Positions 50,724 through 60,400 of a stretch of DNA of 64,000 nucleotides are shown here, piece by piece. How positions within the stretch are numbered: position 1 is the stretch's first letter; the number at the start of each line of letters is the position of its first letter. The DNA is from Caldilineaceae bacterium (GTDB lineage Bacteria > Chloroflexota > Anaerolineae > Caldilineales > Caldilineaceae): contig JACKBC010000024.1 of assembly GCA_020634755.1 (NCBI GenBank), positions 1 through 64,000 of the forward strand, given 5' to 3'. The notes beneath the pieces are model-generated. The model was not told where the DNA came from. It made no database searches and worked only from the letters and a program-made list of their open reading frames with translations. A program made the translations under genes and the position numbers.

Positions 50724-51176
50724 GTGTCTGCTTCTCTTTCTCTCTCTTCTGTTCGTTCGGCTTGTTTTCGGGCTTGGTCTTTTGGTCGCTTCTCGGGCGT
50801 GCGTGTCCGCTCGCTGCGGGGCTCTGCTTCCGGTTTCGGTCTTGTCTTCTGTTTCCGCTCCGCTTCCTCGGCCACCGCTTTCTCCGCTTGGGTCTCGGGC
50901 GTGGTCGGCGCTTCTTGTCCCGTTGGCGCTGCGCCTGGCGGCTCTTCCTGGGGCGTGCCGGTTCCGGTCTCGGGCCTGGTCGGGGCGCCGCTGGTGGCTG
51001 GCCGGGGGCGCTGGGTGCCCCTCTTCCGCTCCTCTGCCTCTTCTGTCGGCGCTGTCTCTTCCCTCCTCGTGGCGGCGCTGGGTGGTGCGGCCTCGCCGGC
51101 GCCGGTCGCTGCGCCCCGCTCCGTTGTCCTGGGTGCGTGGGGCCGGTTCCCGTCCGTCTTTCGGGCGGCCGCCTAG
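50724..51176 (+). CDS. A-depleted small protein related in context to the SLOG gene
   Basis: About 150 residues in the frame that starts at GTG 50724, preceded by TTGGGGGTGTCTC as at the SLOG gene start. The sequence is Ser/Val/Gly/Ala-rich (SGFGLVFCFRSASSATAFSA; VVGASCPVGAAPGGSSWG) with the codon pattern of the SLOG gene, and it ends at a GCCGCCTAGCGGC palindrome also found after that gene. I know no family. The opposite strand also has long open frames, so the call is tentative. Confidence 0.45.
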   Translation: MSASLSLSSVRSACFRAWSFGRFSGVRVRSLRGSASGFGLVFCFRSASSATAFSAWVSGVVGASCPVGAAPGGSSWGVPVPVSGLVGAPLVAGRGRWVPLFRSSASSVGAVSSLLVAALGGAASPAPVAAPRSVVLGAWGRFPSVFRAAA

Positions 51177-51192
51177 CGGCGGTCGGGTGGTT

Positions 51193-51222
51193 GGGCGGGG
51201 CTGCGGCCCCGCCCTTTTTTTT
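51193..51222 (+). terminator. Intrinsic terminator
   Basis: GGGCGGGGC, loop TGCG, GCCCCGCCC, then eight T. Confidence 0.9.
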
Positions 51223-51283
51223 GTGCTCAGTCGTCAGCGCCAGCAAAAAGCAACGACCGCCAGATCCTGGCGGCCGCAATCGT

Positions 51284-51309
51284 CACCGGCCCTATGCCGG
51301 TGGCTTTTT
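51284..51309 (+). terminator. Second intrinsic terminator
   Basis: CACCGGC, loop CCTAT, GCCGGTG, then GCTTTTT. Confidence 0.75.
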
Positions 51310-51412
51310 AATTTGCGCAGCAAAGAAATCGGTGTTTCGCGCGAAACACTTGTCATCCCTTCGCCCTGTCACCCCGTCACCCCACCTCAAATCACTACAC
51401 CCAAACCAGATC

Positions 51413-51625
51413 ATGCGCACACTACAAACCAATGACACCGTCATAATCAATCAGCCTCAGCACCCATACCACGGCAGCACCGGCGCCATTATCGCAATCA
51501 GACCACAACCCAATCTCCCCGCCCATGCGCCGCGCAACGTAACCATTCTGCTCAACCTGCCATACATACAGCGAGTAATCATCATCGAAACTAACCTCAT
51601 CAAAGTAACACCCACCGATCCCTAA
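51413..51625 (+). CDS. Small KOW-like beta-barrel protein
   Basis: A 70-residue protein: NDTVIINQPQHPYHGSTGAI fits the KOW pattern of nucleic-acid-binding barrels, where a Gly precedes a hydrophobic strand. Such stand-alone domains occur in mobile elements. ATG 51413; no clear RBS. Confidence 0.5.
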   Translation: MRTLQTNDTVIINQPQHPYHGSTGAIIAIRPQPNLPAHAPRNVTILLNLPYIQRVIIIETNLIKVTPTDP

Positions 51626-51690
51626 CATGTTTCCCCGCCCGCCAGTCGGACTGCGAACACACCTTTCACCCCTTCACCCTGCCATCTTCT

Positions 51691-51756
51691 AGCAGCGGCG
51701 CCTTGCCTCGCCAAGCCCCCAAATTTTCTGCTTCTCTCTTTGTCCGGCAAGGGGAG
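51691..51756. repeat. Conserved long hairpin element, copy C (left half, split by IS21; right half 54615-54696)
   Basis: The left arm starts AGCAGCGGCGCCTTG and runs to GGCAAGGGGAG; the right arm continues from 54615 with GGGGAGCGGGCCAACTGCCG and ends GGCCGCTGCT at 54696. Joining them at the duplicated GGGGAG rebuilds a complete element like copy B. The macrodomain gene starts 45 bp after it. Confidence 0.88.
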
Positions 51757-51883
51757 TGTTTATGCTAAAGTAAAAGCGCGTCAGTAGGGTGTGAAAAAGA
51801 TCATTGAAAAGTGCGTCAATCCAAACGCATACGCTATAGTGGCGAGTCGGCAAGCAGACTCAAAAACTATAGCGGAGGAGGCA

Positions 51884-53420
51884 ATGCTAGAAGTGGAAAG
51901 ACGCGAACAAATTCGAAGGGCCTACTATATAGAAGGCAAAAGCATGCGTCAGATCGGACAGGAACTGCGGCATAGCTACTGGACGATACGGGATGCGCTA
52001 GAAGATGCGGGGCCGCGGGCATATCGGTTGAGCAAGCCGCGGGCGGCGCCGGTGTTGGGGCCGTACAAAGGACGCATCGATGAATTGCTGGCGGAGAGCG
52101 AGAAGCAGCCGCGCAAACAGCGGTATACGGCACATAAGATCTATCAACTGTTGCAGCAGGAAGGCTACCGGGGCAGCGAATCAAGCTTGCGCCACTATGT
52201 GAGCCAGCAGCGCCAAGGGCGGCGACGGCCGCCGGTCTACCTCCCGCTGTCGTATGAGCCGGGGGCGGATGGGCAGGTAGACTGGGGGGAAGCAACGGTG
52301 ATGTTGGCGGGGACGGCGGTGACGGTGCAGCTTTTTGTGCTGCGGCTGTGCTATTCGCGCAAGATCTTCGTGATGGCGTTTCCGACGCAGCGGCAGGAAG
52401 CGTTCTTGGCGGGGCATGTGGCGGCCTTTGCCCATCTGGGGGGGCGTGCCGCAGCGACTCATCTACGACAACTTGAAAACGGCGGTGCAGCGGGTGTTGG
52501 AAGGACGCAACCGCCAAGAGCAAGCCCGCTTTGTGGCCTTTCGCAGCCACTATCTGTTCGAGAGCCGCTATTGCACACCGGGAGCGGGCAACGAAAAGGG
52601 GCAGGTGGAGGATGGGGTGGGCTATGCCCGCCGCAACTTTATGACGCCGCTGCTGCAGGTGGCGAACTATGACGAACTGAATGCGCAGCTGTTGGCGGCG
52701 TGTACAGCCGACGAGGTGCGACGTGTAGACCGCCAGCCGCAGTCCATCGGCGAGATGTGGCGCAATGAACAGCCCCATCTGCGCCCAGTCCCTGCAGCGT
52801 ATGACTGTGGCAGCCATCATGACGTGACGCTGAATCGCTACAGCCAGGTCGTCTTTGAGACCAACCGCTATTCAGTGCCGGTCGAATTGGCCCAGAAGCA
52901 TCTGGTGTTGAAAGCCTATCCTTTTCATATCAAAATTCTGACGCCGACGGCATGCATTGCGCACCACGCACGCTGCTATGCCCGCGAACAGGACATCCTG
53001 GACCCGCTCCACTATCTGCCCTTGCTGGCGGAACGACCGGGCGCCTTTGAGCATGCCACCCCCATGCGCCAATGGCGCGCCCTCTGGCCGCAAGTCTATG
53101 AAGAGCTGCTGGCCCAGTTGCGGGCCAACGCAGAGGGCGCCTCGGCGGCCCAGCAAGAGAGTCGCGCCGTGCGCAGCTTCATTCAGATTCTCATGCTGCA
53201 CGCCGAACAGCCCGCCGAAGCGGTCGAACAGGCCATTACCCAAGCGTTGGCCGTGGGCATGGCCCATCTGGAAGGCGTCACCTTTTGTCTCCATCGCCTG
53301 CTCGACCCGACGCCCGCGCTGCCGACTTTAGCCCTCGACAACCACCCGCAGCTCAGGACCTTGGGCGCCCAACCGCTGGTGGTCGCACGCTATAACCAAC
53401 TCTTAGGAGGTGTGGTATGA
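51884..53420 (+). pseudogene. istA: IS21 transposase IstA, frameshifted
   Basis: The first part has an HTH (IRRAYYIEGKSMRQIGQELR) and the start of the DDE domain (PGADGQVDWGEATVML). At a run of seven G (52438-52444) the frame changes; the second part continues GGVPQRLIYDNLKTAV, then ESRYCTPGAGNEKGQVE and VTLNRYSQVVFETNRYSVP. Six G would restore one protein of ~510 residues. Because it is a homopolymer, sequencing error or slippage is possible. ATG 51884 has GGAGGAGG upstream. Confidence 0.9.
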
Positions 53421-54256
53421 GTCCCCCTCCATCCTTGACCCCGGTGCAAGCCGGCGAACGCATCGGCCAAATGGTCTTGCGCACCCAGCTCCATAACTTG
53501 CGGCTGCAAGCCTTTGTCGACGAATATGAAACGCTGGCCCAAGAGGCGGCCCGCGCCCACTGGTCGCACGAGAAATATCTGGCCACCCTTACCAGTCGCG
53601 AGGTGGACCGCCGCACCCACAACCAGCGCCAGCGCCGCATCAAAGAAGCCCGTTTTCCCTTCCGCAAGGAGCTGGCTGACTTTGACTTTGACGCCATTCC
53701 TCATCTCAATCAGCTGCGGGTGCTCGAGTTGGCCCGTGGCCGCTACCTGCAGCAGGCCGAGCCCGTGATTCTCCTCGGTGCGCCCGGCCTGGGCAAAACC
53801 CATCTCGCCATCGCCCTGGGCCTGGCCGCCTGTCGCGAGGGTCACCGCACCCGCTTCTATACCGTCACCGGGCTTATCAACGACCTGCAACAAGCGCAGA
53901 ACCAACAGCGCCTGCCCCACTTCATTGACCAGGCCCTGCGTCACAAGCTCATTATCCTGGACGAGTTGGGCTATATCCCCTTCTCCACCACCGGCGCCCA
54001 ACTGCTTTTTCAGTTCTGTTCCGCCTTGCATGAGCGCGTGGCCATCCTTATCACCACCAATCTGCCCTTTGGCGATTGGGTCCAGATCTTTGGTGATGAA
54101 CGACTCACCACCGGCTTACTCGACCGCATCACCTACCGCGCCCATATCCTCGAGTTTGTCGGCGATTCCTATCGCTTTCGCCAGGCCCAGGCTGCCACTG
54201 TTCACCCAGCATCTACAGCGGACGACGCTCGCCAGGCCAACGCGCTTTCGCCGTGA
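53417..54256 (+). CDS. istB: IS21 helper ATPase IstB
   Basis: A 279-residue AAA+ protein: Walker A LLGAPGLGKTHLAIALG, Walker B LIILDELGYIPF, and TGLLDRITYRAHILEF near the C terminus. It assists IstA in target capture. Its ATG overlaps the istA stop (ATGA), and GGAGG lies just upstream. Confidence 0.96.
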   Translation: MSPPPSLTPVQAGERIGQMVLRTQLHNLRLQAFVDEYETLAQEAARAHWSHEKYLATLTSREVDRRTHNQRQRRIKEARFPFRKELADFDFDAIPHLNQLRVLELARGRYLQQAEPVILLGAPGLGKTHLAIALGLAACREGHRTRFYTVTGLINDLQQAQNQQRLPHFIDQALRHKLIILDELGYIPFSTTGAQLLFQFCSALHERVAILITTNLPFGDWVQIFGDERLTTGLLDRITYRAHILEFVGDSYRFRQAQAATVHPASTADDARQANALSP

Positions 54257-54740
54257 CCACTCGCTCAGGGTTGACAAACGGGCCCCAGCCGTGCTGCACA
54301 CAACGCAGGCGACGGTGACGGCTGACGGGATGGACATTCCCTCCCCCTCGCCCGCTGCTCAGTTTAGCACGGCAGCCCATTTGTCAACCCGTTCGCTGAA
54401 CTATCGCCGTCCACCCGCTCCGGCGGCTCTGGCTCCCGCATCCGAGATGGACGAAGATGGCCTACATGCAACCTGGAACACCTTTCTCTTGGCGCTTTTT
54501 CCGCGTCATTTCTTCATCACTTGACGCGATTTTCATTGATCACTTTTTTCTCTTAATCCTTTTTTGACGCGATTTTCATTGATCAAACGACGCGCTTTTC
54601 CCTTGACAAAAACAGGGGAGCGGGCCAACTGCCGCCCCCTCCCCGCCGGACCGAGGACCAAATTTGGGAGATGGCGGCAGCGGCTGGCCGCTGCTGGAGT
54701 TTAAAAGCAATTTTTATTTTTTATTTCTTAGGAGCCAATC

Positions 54741-55223
54741 ATGCAACTCGTCAACGGCGACATCTGGTCGGTCTATGAAGAGACCGACCTTTTCTGTATT
54801 ACCACCAACTCAACCCTCAAAAGAACCGGCGACCTAGTCATGGGCGCCGGTATCGCTCTCCAGGCCGCTCAGCGCTTCCCCATGCTGCCCGGCGCACTCG
54901 GCGCAGCCATCCGCATGAACGGCTGCGCTTCCCGTTTCTATGGCCTCTTGGTTAGCCCCCGTTGGCCAACGGCCAAGATCGCCGCCTTTCAAACCAAGAT
55001 AGATTGGCGCAAGCCCAGCACCACCCATTTCATTGCCACCAGCGTCGATCAGCTCTGCGCCTGGCTCGCAGACCATCCCACCGCGCGCGTCGACCTGCCC
55101 TTTCCCGGCATCGGCCACGGCGGGCTCACGCCCGCCCAGGTCATGCCCATCATTGCCAGACTATCCGACAACGTCCACATCTGGACCAACGACGAACAGG
55201 AGCAACACCATGCAACAGTGTGA
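54741..55223 (+). CDS. Macrodomain-like protein
   Basis: A 160-residue protein. LVNGDIWSVYEETDLFCITT, LVMGAGIALQAAQRFPML and VDLPFPGIGHGGL correspond to the ligand loops of macrodomains that bind or hydrolyse ADP-ribose (DarG-like). On mobile elements such proteins can remove ADP-ribose marks set by toxins such as DarT, so an anti-toxin or counter-defence role is possible. No DarT-like gene is adjacent. It lies 45 bp after hairpin copy C; RBS TAGGAG. Confidence 0.75.
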   Translation: MQLVNGDIWSVYEETDLFCITTNSTLKRTGDLVMGAGIALQAAQRFPMLPGALGAAIRMNGCASRFYGLLVSPRWPTAKIAAFQTKIDWRKPSTTHFIATSVDQLCAWLADHPTARVDLPFPGIGHGGLTPAQVMPIIARLSDNVHIWTNDEQEQHHATV

Positions 55224-55587
55224 ACCATTTCATATCATCACCATCCACGTCACCGAAGAACACATCGCCAAAGCCAGACGCTGGCAGCGCTACTTTCAAA
55301 GCATCGCACCCGATCATCCCGGACACAAAGGCTATCCAAGCTGCTGCCCCATTGCCTTTGCGCTCAAAGCCACCGGCCGCTTCAAAAACATCCGCGTCAC
55401 CATGGACTGCATTCTCACCAGCGACGCCAGCCTGGAGCATGTCACCAAAGAAAAAGCCAACCGCATTATCGACACATTTGATTTGGGCATCAACCAATTC
55501 ATCCCGCAAAACGAAATCATCCGGCCCGCCACGCTCCAGTTCCTAGTCATTACTCGCCATCAGCCTAGCCCCCAATCCGACCGATAG
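55210..55587 (+). CDS. Small protein, paralogue of 48859-49224
   Basis: 125 residues with HIITIHVTEEHIAKARRW and CPIAFALKATGRFKNIRVT, matching the protein at 48859. It overlaps the macrodomain stop by 14 bp, so the two are co-translated. Function unknown. Confidence 0.65.
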   Translation: MQQCEPFHIITIHVTEEHIAKARRWQRYFQSIAPDHPGHKGYPSCCPIAFALKATGRFKNIRVTMDCILTSDASLEHVTKEKANRIIDTFDLGINQFIPQNEIIRPATLQFLVITRHQPSPQSDR

Positions 55588-55617
55588 GTCGGACTCCCTA
55601 CTTCCAGGATTGAGATC

Positions 55618-56229
55618 ATGTCTACCAACACAAGTTTTACCAACACCGAAATCCGCACAGCGGCCCTTGGCGCCGCCGTCGATCAAGATTATGGCGTCCT
55701 CTATTACATCTCCACAGCGGCCCCACCACAGGCGCTTAAATCCATCTGGGCCTCTACCGTGAAGAATACCAAAGCCACCCTCTACACCCCGTGGACCCAA
55801 GGCGCCTTCCGCGGTGGCGTCAAAATGCAGACCATCTACAATCCGCTGCCCGCCTCCAGCTATCAGCACATGGTCTCGCTCTCTCGCGAACCCCGCCTCA
55901 TCCTGGTCTGCGACCCCCGCGGCCTCAACACCCTGGAGTATGGCGACATGTATGATCCCGCCGTCACCCAAGCCCGCCACCAGCTCCTGCAAGACCACCT
56001 GCCCGCCATCCATCGCCGCTTTGCCGCCTTAATCAATCAGCACACCGACGTCCCCATCCTGCCCGCCTGGGCGCCCACCCTCTGGCAAGAGTGCCTCGAT
56101 TCCGGCCTCGGCCTCACCCATCTCGACGCCTATGGGGACTGTCTCGCTGCCTGGCTCATCGACCTCGATTTCCCTTGGCTCGAACACATCCAGCAGCAAC
56201 TCAAAGAGCAAAGACTAGCTATCAGCTAG
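55618..56229 (+). CDS. Hypothetical protein
   Basis: A 203-residue protein with a beta-rich first half (DYGVLYYISTAAPPQALKSI; REPRLILVCDPRGLNTLEYG) and a helical C-terminal half rich in Trp and Leu. No family recognised. A CCGACCGATAGGTCGG hairpin (55575-55590) separates it from the preceding gene. Confidence 0.6.
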   Translation: MSTNTSFTNTEIRTAALGAAVDQDYGVLYYISTAAPPQALKSIWASTVKNTKATLYTPWTQGAFRGGVKMQTIYNPLPASSYQHMVSLSREPRLILVCDPRGLNTLEYGDMYDPAVTQARHQLLQDHLPAIHRRFAALINQHTDVPILPAWAPTLWQECLDSGLGLTHLDAYGDCLAAWLIDLDFPWLEHIQQQLKEQRLAIS

Positions 56230-56355
56230 TCAGCACGCTGCTGCGCAGCTATCAGCTAGTCAGCACGCTGCTGCGCAGCTTTCAGCTAATCAGCCACTCG
56301 CCTCGCACAAAAGCCCCGCTATCGAGCAACCAGGCTGACTAGCTGACTAGCTGAA
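56217..56355. repeat. Tandem 30-bp and 8-bp repeats
   Basis: Two to three units of AGCTATCAGCTAGTCAGCAC followed by GCTGCTGCGC, then ACTCGCCTCGCACAAAAGCC and a complementary GCTGACTAGCTGACTAG series. The array can fold on itself. Confidence 0.8.
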
Positions 56356-56455
56356 CTGCTGAACGCTCAAACTAGACAGAACATTTGTTTGATAGTACAA
56401 TCTTTGGCACCCCCAAGGTTCACCCCAACCTTGGCCTCAAACCACGATTCATCCC

Positions 56456-56492
56456 GAAAAGCAGCTCATTGCGATGAGCTGCTTTTCTTTTT
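56456..56492 (+). terminator. Intrinsic terminator
   Basis: GAAAAGCAGCTCAT, loop TGCG, exact complement, then TTTTT. It stands ~50 bp before the next small gene. Confidence 0.88.
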
Positions 56493-56543
56493 GCCCCGCA
56501 CCCCGGGGCTCTTTTGTTTTCTAGTTCTTACAGGAGCCCTCCA

Positions 56544-56756
56544 ATGCCTGAACAACTCTACGAAATCATCATCTTCTACCGGCCGGTCCCCACAAAAGAT
56601 AATCATCTCGTGGATCTCACCGCGCCCCACGGCGATGACATCTGCATTGCCGAAGGTGACTACAACGACATTCTCAGTCTCTACAACCACGTCTCTCACC
56701 ACGGCTGGAACGAAGCCGAGCGGCTCAAGCTCACGCCCCCCGAAGAAGAAGATTAA
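56544..56756 (+). CDS. Small acidic protein
   Basis: 70 residues (MPEQLYEIIIFYRPVPTKDN start; acidic end EEED). ATG 56544 follows AGGAGCCCTCCA. No family recognised; first of three tiny genes ahead of the methyltransferase-helicase. Confidence 0.6.
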   Translation: MPEQLYEIIIFYRPVPTKDNHLVDLTAPHGDDICIAEGDYNDILSLYNHVSHHGWNEAERLKLTPPEEED

Positions 56757-56761
56757 CCATC

Positions 56762-57007
56762 ATGCCCAAACCAATCAGCATCACCAACCACCCGGCCACC
56801 ATCTATCGCCTGCGCCTCCGCGTCCAAATCATCAACGAAGAACTTAACACCCATGACGAACCACGCGGCCTTGATGCCACCATTAAAGATTTCACCAGCC
56901 TCCAAGATGTAACTAGTCTCTTTATGAACCTCATCATCCAGGTCCAACAGTTCCAACGCCAAAACGCCGCCGGCTCTACACCGGCCCCAAACCAAAACGA
57001 AAGTTAA
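56762..57007 (+). CDS. Small hypothetical protein
   Basis: 81 residues, mostly helical (LQDVTSLFMNLIIQVQQFQR) with a disordered Asn/Pro-rich end. It starts 5 bp after the preceding stop. Unknown function. Confidence 0.6.
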   Translation: MPKPISITNHPATIYRLRLRVQIINEELNTHDEPRGLDATIKDFTSLQDVTSLFMNLIIQVQQFQRQNAAGSTPAPNQNES

Positions 57008-57018
57008 GACAATCAGCC

Positions 57019-57240
57019 ATGCCCAACTATTTTATCGATCTGCTCACTGGCGACCCCGCCAACAACGAAGAAAACCATGGCGCCGACGAACTAGAAGACG
57101 CCATTGCGCTCGCTCAACAATTCTATTTCGACATTGCCGGCGACGACATCGAACACGTCATCGGCGTCTGGGACGCCAGCTATAACCTCATGGCCATCAT
57201 CTTCGCCGCCCAAGTCTTTGTCCCACAAACCAAGTTCTAA
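57019..57240 (+). CDS. Small acidic hypothetical protein
   Basis: 73 residues (MPNYFIDLLTGDPANNEENH start) with an acidic helix and a hydrophobic C-terminal segment (YNLMAIIFAAQVFV). Unknown function. A terminator follows at 57251. Confidence 0.6.
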   Translation: MPNYFIDLLTGDPANNEENHGADELEDAIALAQQFYFDIAGDDIEHVIGVWDASYNLMAIIFAAQVFVPQTKF

Positions 57241-57250
57241 TCAATCCAAT

Positions 57251-57287
57251 AGCGCCCGATCGCATCCTGCGGTCGGGCGCTTTTTAT
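57251..57287 (+). terminator. Intrinsic terminator
   Basis: AGCGCCCGA and TCGGGCGCT enclose TCGCATCCTGCGG; then TTTTTATTT. Confidence 0.88.
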
Positions 57288-57317
57288 TTCCAACCGTTCG
57301 GCTGAACTCACGCCGAA

Positions 57318-57393
57318 GCCTTGCCACCTTGCACCTTGCAACTCTGCAACTCTGCAACTTTGCAACTTTGCCACCTTGCAACTCTGCAACTCT
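57318..57393. repeat. Short tandem repeats CTTGCAAC/CTCTGCAA
   Basis: About nine 7-9-bp units (CTTGCAAC, TCTGCAAC, TTTGCCAC) directly before the methyltransferase-helicase start. A short stretch of the same repeat is inside that gene at about 60234-60265, where it codes TLPLCNLATLR. Confidence 0.85.
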
Positions 57394-57410
57394 TACCGAA
57401 AGGACCGACC

Positions 57411-60400
57411 ATGGCCCGCATAGCCAGTATCGAAAAATTGGGCTACTACCCCCTGCCGCCCATCACAACTGAACGTATTGCCGCCGCCCTGCGCGCCGAC
57501 CGTGGCGCCCAGCTCACGCTGCTCGACCCTTGCGCCGGCCAGGGCGAAGCCCTCGCCGCTTTCAAATCCGCCTTGACCAACCAGGGCGCCCGCCCCCACA
57601 CCCACGGCATCGAGCTTTCGCCCGCACGCGCTGAAGTCGCCAAGACCAATCTTGATACCACTTTCTGCGCCTCCTATGAAGATGTCACCATGTCCCGCTA
57701 CGCCTGGTCGCTCATGCTGCTCAACCCGCCCTACGACACAGAAACCGGCAATGTCGACGACGCCAAACCTCGCCTAGAATACACTTTCCTGCGCAACACT
57801 TTCATGCGCCTGCAAGATGGCGGGCTGCTCATCTATGTGGTCCCCGTCGGGATCCTGCGCAAAAGCAATGTGCGCCGCTCTCTCGCCGCCTACTTCGACA
57901 ATCTGCAAGTCCATCGCTGCCCCGCCGAAGAGTATGAGATGTTCCGCCAGATCATCATCACCGGCCACATGCGCGACGAAGCCATCCGCGATGAAGGCAT
58001 GGAGCTAACCCTCGAAAATTATTGCTTCAATCCATCGAGCATTCCCGAGCTTCCCCTACCAGGTGAGTGGGATCTCTTTGTACCGGCAGCCCTCAAGCGG
58101 CCCCAGGACATCAAGTTCTTCAAGCCCGTGCTGTCCCACGGAGAAATCATCCAGGCCGCCAGCCAGCACAGCGCCCTGCACAGCACCCGCTGGCTGCGCC
58201 TCACCGAGCTGGAAGACGAAACCCGCTTCCGGCCCGTCGTGCCGCTCAAGATTGGACACCTGGGCTCTTTAATCGCTTCCGGCCAAATGGGGACCGTCAC
58301 CCTCACCGACAATCAACAGGTCAACGCCGCTGGCCAACCGCTCCAGCTCATTGCCAAGGGCTACGCCACCAAAACGCTAGCCCACTTCGACGCAGATGGC
58401 CACCAGTATGACCCCACCAAGCTCACGCCCGCCGAAGCCCTAAAACGCGCCGCCACCCAGCGCGAGGTCATTAGCACATCTGTTTTCACCCTGGATCAAA
58501 ACGGCCAGCACCAGCACATCAGCACCACCGACCAAATGCAACAGTTCCTCGACAACTATGCCGGCCAAATCGCCCACATTGTCCAGCACGCCTATACACC
58601 CCTCTATGTCGAGCCCACCACAGAAGAGTGGCAAAAGCTGGCCGGCCTCATGCGTGGGCGCCGCCTGCCCGGTCGCAAGGCCACCGGCCTGCTGCCGGCG
58701 CAGAAACATGTAGCCATCGCCGCCGCTCGCTCCGCTCGCCATCAGGGTTGGGCCGATGTGATAGGCGAGATGGGTGTCGGAAAATCGGCGATCACGCTGG
58801 CCACGCTGGAGCTGCTCGACGCCTATCCCGCTATCATCATCTGCCCCGGCCACATCACTAAAAAGTGGGCGCGTGAAGTGCGGGACGTCGCCGGCGCCGA
58901 CCCGTTCAACATTGATAGCCTGGCGGACCTCATCAACTTCCACCGCACCTGGGACCCCGCCAAACATCCCAAGCCGGTCCTCATCATGTCCAAGGAGCGC
59001 ATCAAGCTCGGCTCCGGCTGGCAGCACGCCACCATCCAAAAAGAGCGCCTGCACACCTACCGCGACGAAATCACCGACGAAGTCAAACAGGCCCTTGTCG
59101 TCGAGCACTTCTGCCCTCACTGCGGGCAGCGTCTGGTCGACAAGGATGGCGTACCCCTACCGCCTAATCTGCCCAACAAAAGACTCTTCTGCCAGGCCAA
59201 GCGCCCTCGCTTCACCGGCGATGAAAGCGGCAACAACGCCTACGGCGAGAGCGACCCCGACGCCATCTGCGGCGCCCCCCTCTTTGAATATCAAGGCTTC
59301 CGCCGCTGGCCCCTGGCCACCTACATCAGCCGCAAAATGCGCGGCTTCTTCAAGGCCTGCATTGCCGACGAAGTCCACCAGTTCAAGGCCAAGTCCACCG
59401 ACCAGGCCGCCGCCTACCACCGCATCGCCCAGGCCTGCAAATATGTCATCAACGCCACCGGTACCTATTTTGGCGGCAAGTCCACAGACATCTTTTGGCT
59501 CCGCCACAAGATGGATTCGTGGGTGCGCCAGCGCTACGAGTTTGGCGCCGAGCTGGCTTGGGCGCGTGACTTTGGCCGTCTCCAATTCAGCGTCGGCGCC
59601 CAGGATGACGACGACGAAGTAGAAACCGGCAAATTCTCTGGGCAGCGCCGCTACCAAAACCGCGCCAAGGAGATCCCCGGCATCTCGCCCAAAATCTTCG
59701 GCAGGCTGCTCAAGTCTGCTGTCTTCGTCAAGGTGGCCGACCTCGGCTACCAAATGCCCGACTACCGCGAAACCGTGGTCCGGCTCGATATGACCGATGC
59801 TCAGCGCCGCCAATATGAGTTCCTAGATCAGACCATGATGGGCGACATCCTGGCCTGCTACGAAAGGGGCGGCCCCGACGACAAGCTGCGCGCTGCCAAG
59901 CTGCTCAGCGTCTGGCTGCAAAACACCCTCAGCCGCCCCAACAGCGCCTTCCGCCCCGAGCTGGTCAAGTGGACCCACCCGGCCCTGGGCCTCTACAACG
60001 ACGTCCAGGAACTCAAGTATCTGGCCGACCTAAAGAACAACCTGCCCGTCACCCAGCCCCAGCCGCTCACCCATGCCGCCTACGGCGTCTGGAACTTGCC
60101 CAACTTCTTCCTCGATCCGCAGCCAAAGAAAGACCCCGACGAAGACGACGCTGACAACCTGGTCGACGAGCTGGAGGGCCTCGTCGACGAACTCTTTGAA
60201 AATCCGGCCGCACCAGGTGATGACGCCTCTGATACCTTGCCACTCTGCAACCTTGCCACTCTGCGTTCCTTCTTTGACCTCACCGACTTCGAGCAACAGC
60301 TCGCTGAACAAGAGCAGCTCCTCGCCGATCTAGGCGAAGGCCATCGCAAACCGCTGGCCCTCTATCCCGCCATCGAGCGCCCCGACATCCTGCTCCCCAA

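Larger units (their letters stand above)
51757..54614 (+). mobile_element. IS21-family insertion sequence
   Basis: 2858 bp with IstA and IstB. Terminal inverted repeats begin TGTTTATGC (left) and TGTTTTTGTC (right, complement) and both reach AAAAGCGCGTC. GGGGAG occurs on both sides (51751-51756 and 54615-54620) as a 6-bp target duplication. Multiple internal copies of a TGACGC..TTTCATTGATCA motif lie near both ends, as is usual for IS21. The stretch 54257-54614 is the right end without a gene. Confidence 0.95.

Noticed and set aside
50593..51279. Minus-strand Arg/Pro/Lys-rich frame as a basic DNA-binding protein
   Set aside because: Composition is the mirror of the A-poor + strand; no RBS or known domain, and the + strand has a gene-like start.
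54741..55223. Complete DarTG toxin-antitoxin pair
   Set aside because: Only the macrodomain part is seen; the neighbour at 55210 has no ADP-ribosyltransferase features.
57411..57413. Start of the methylase-helicase at 57321
   Set aside because: The extra 30 residues translate the short tandem repeats; AAAGGACC and ATG at 57411 fit better.
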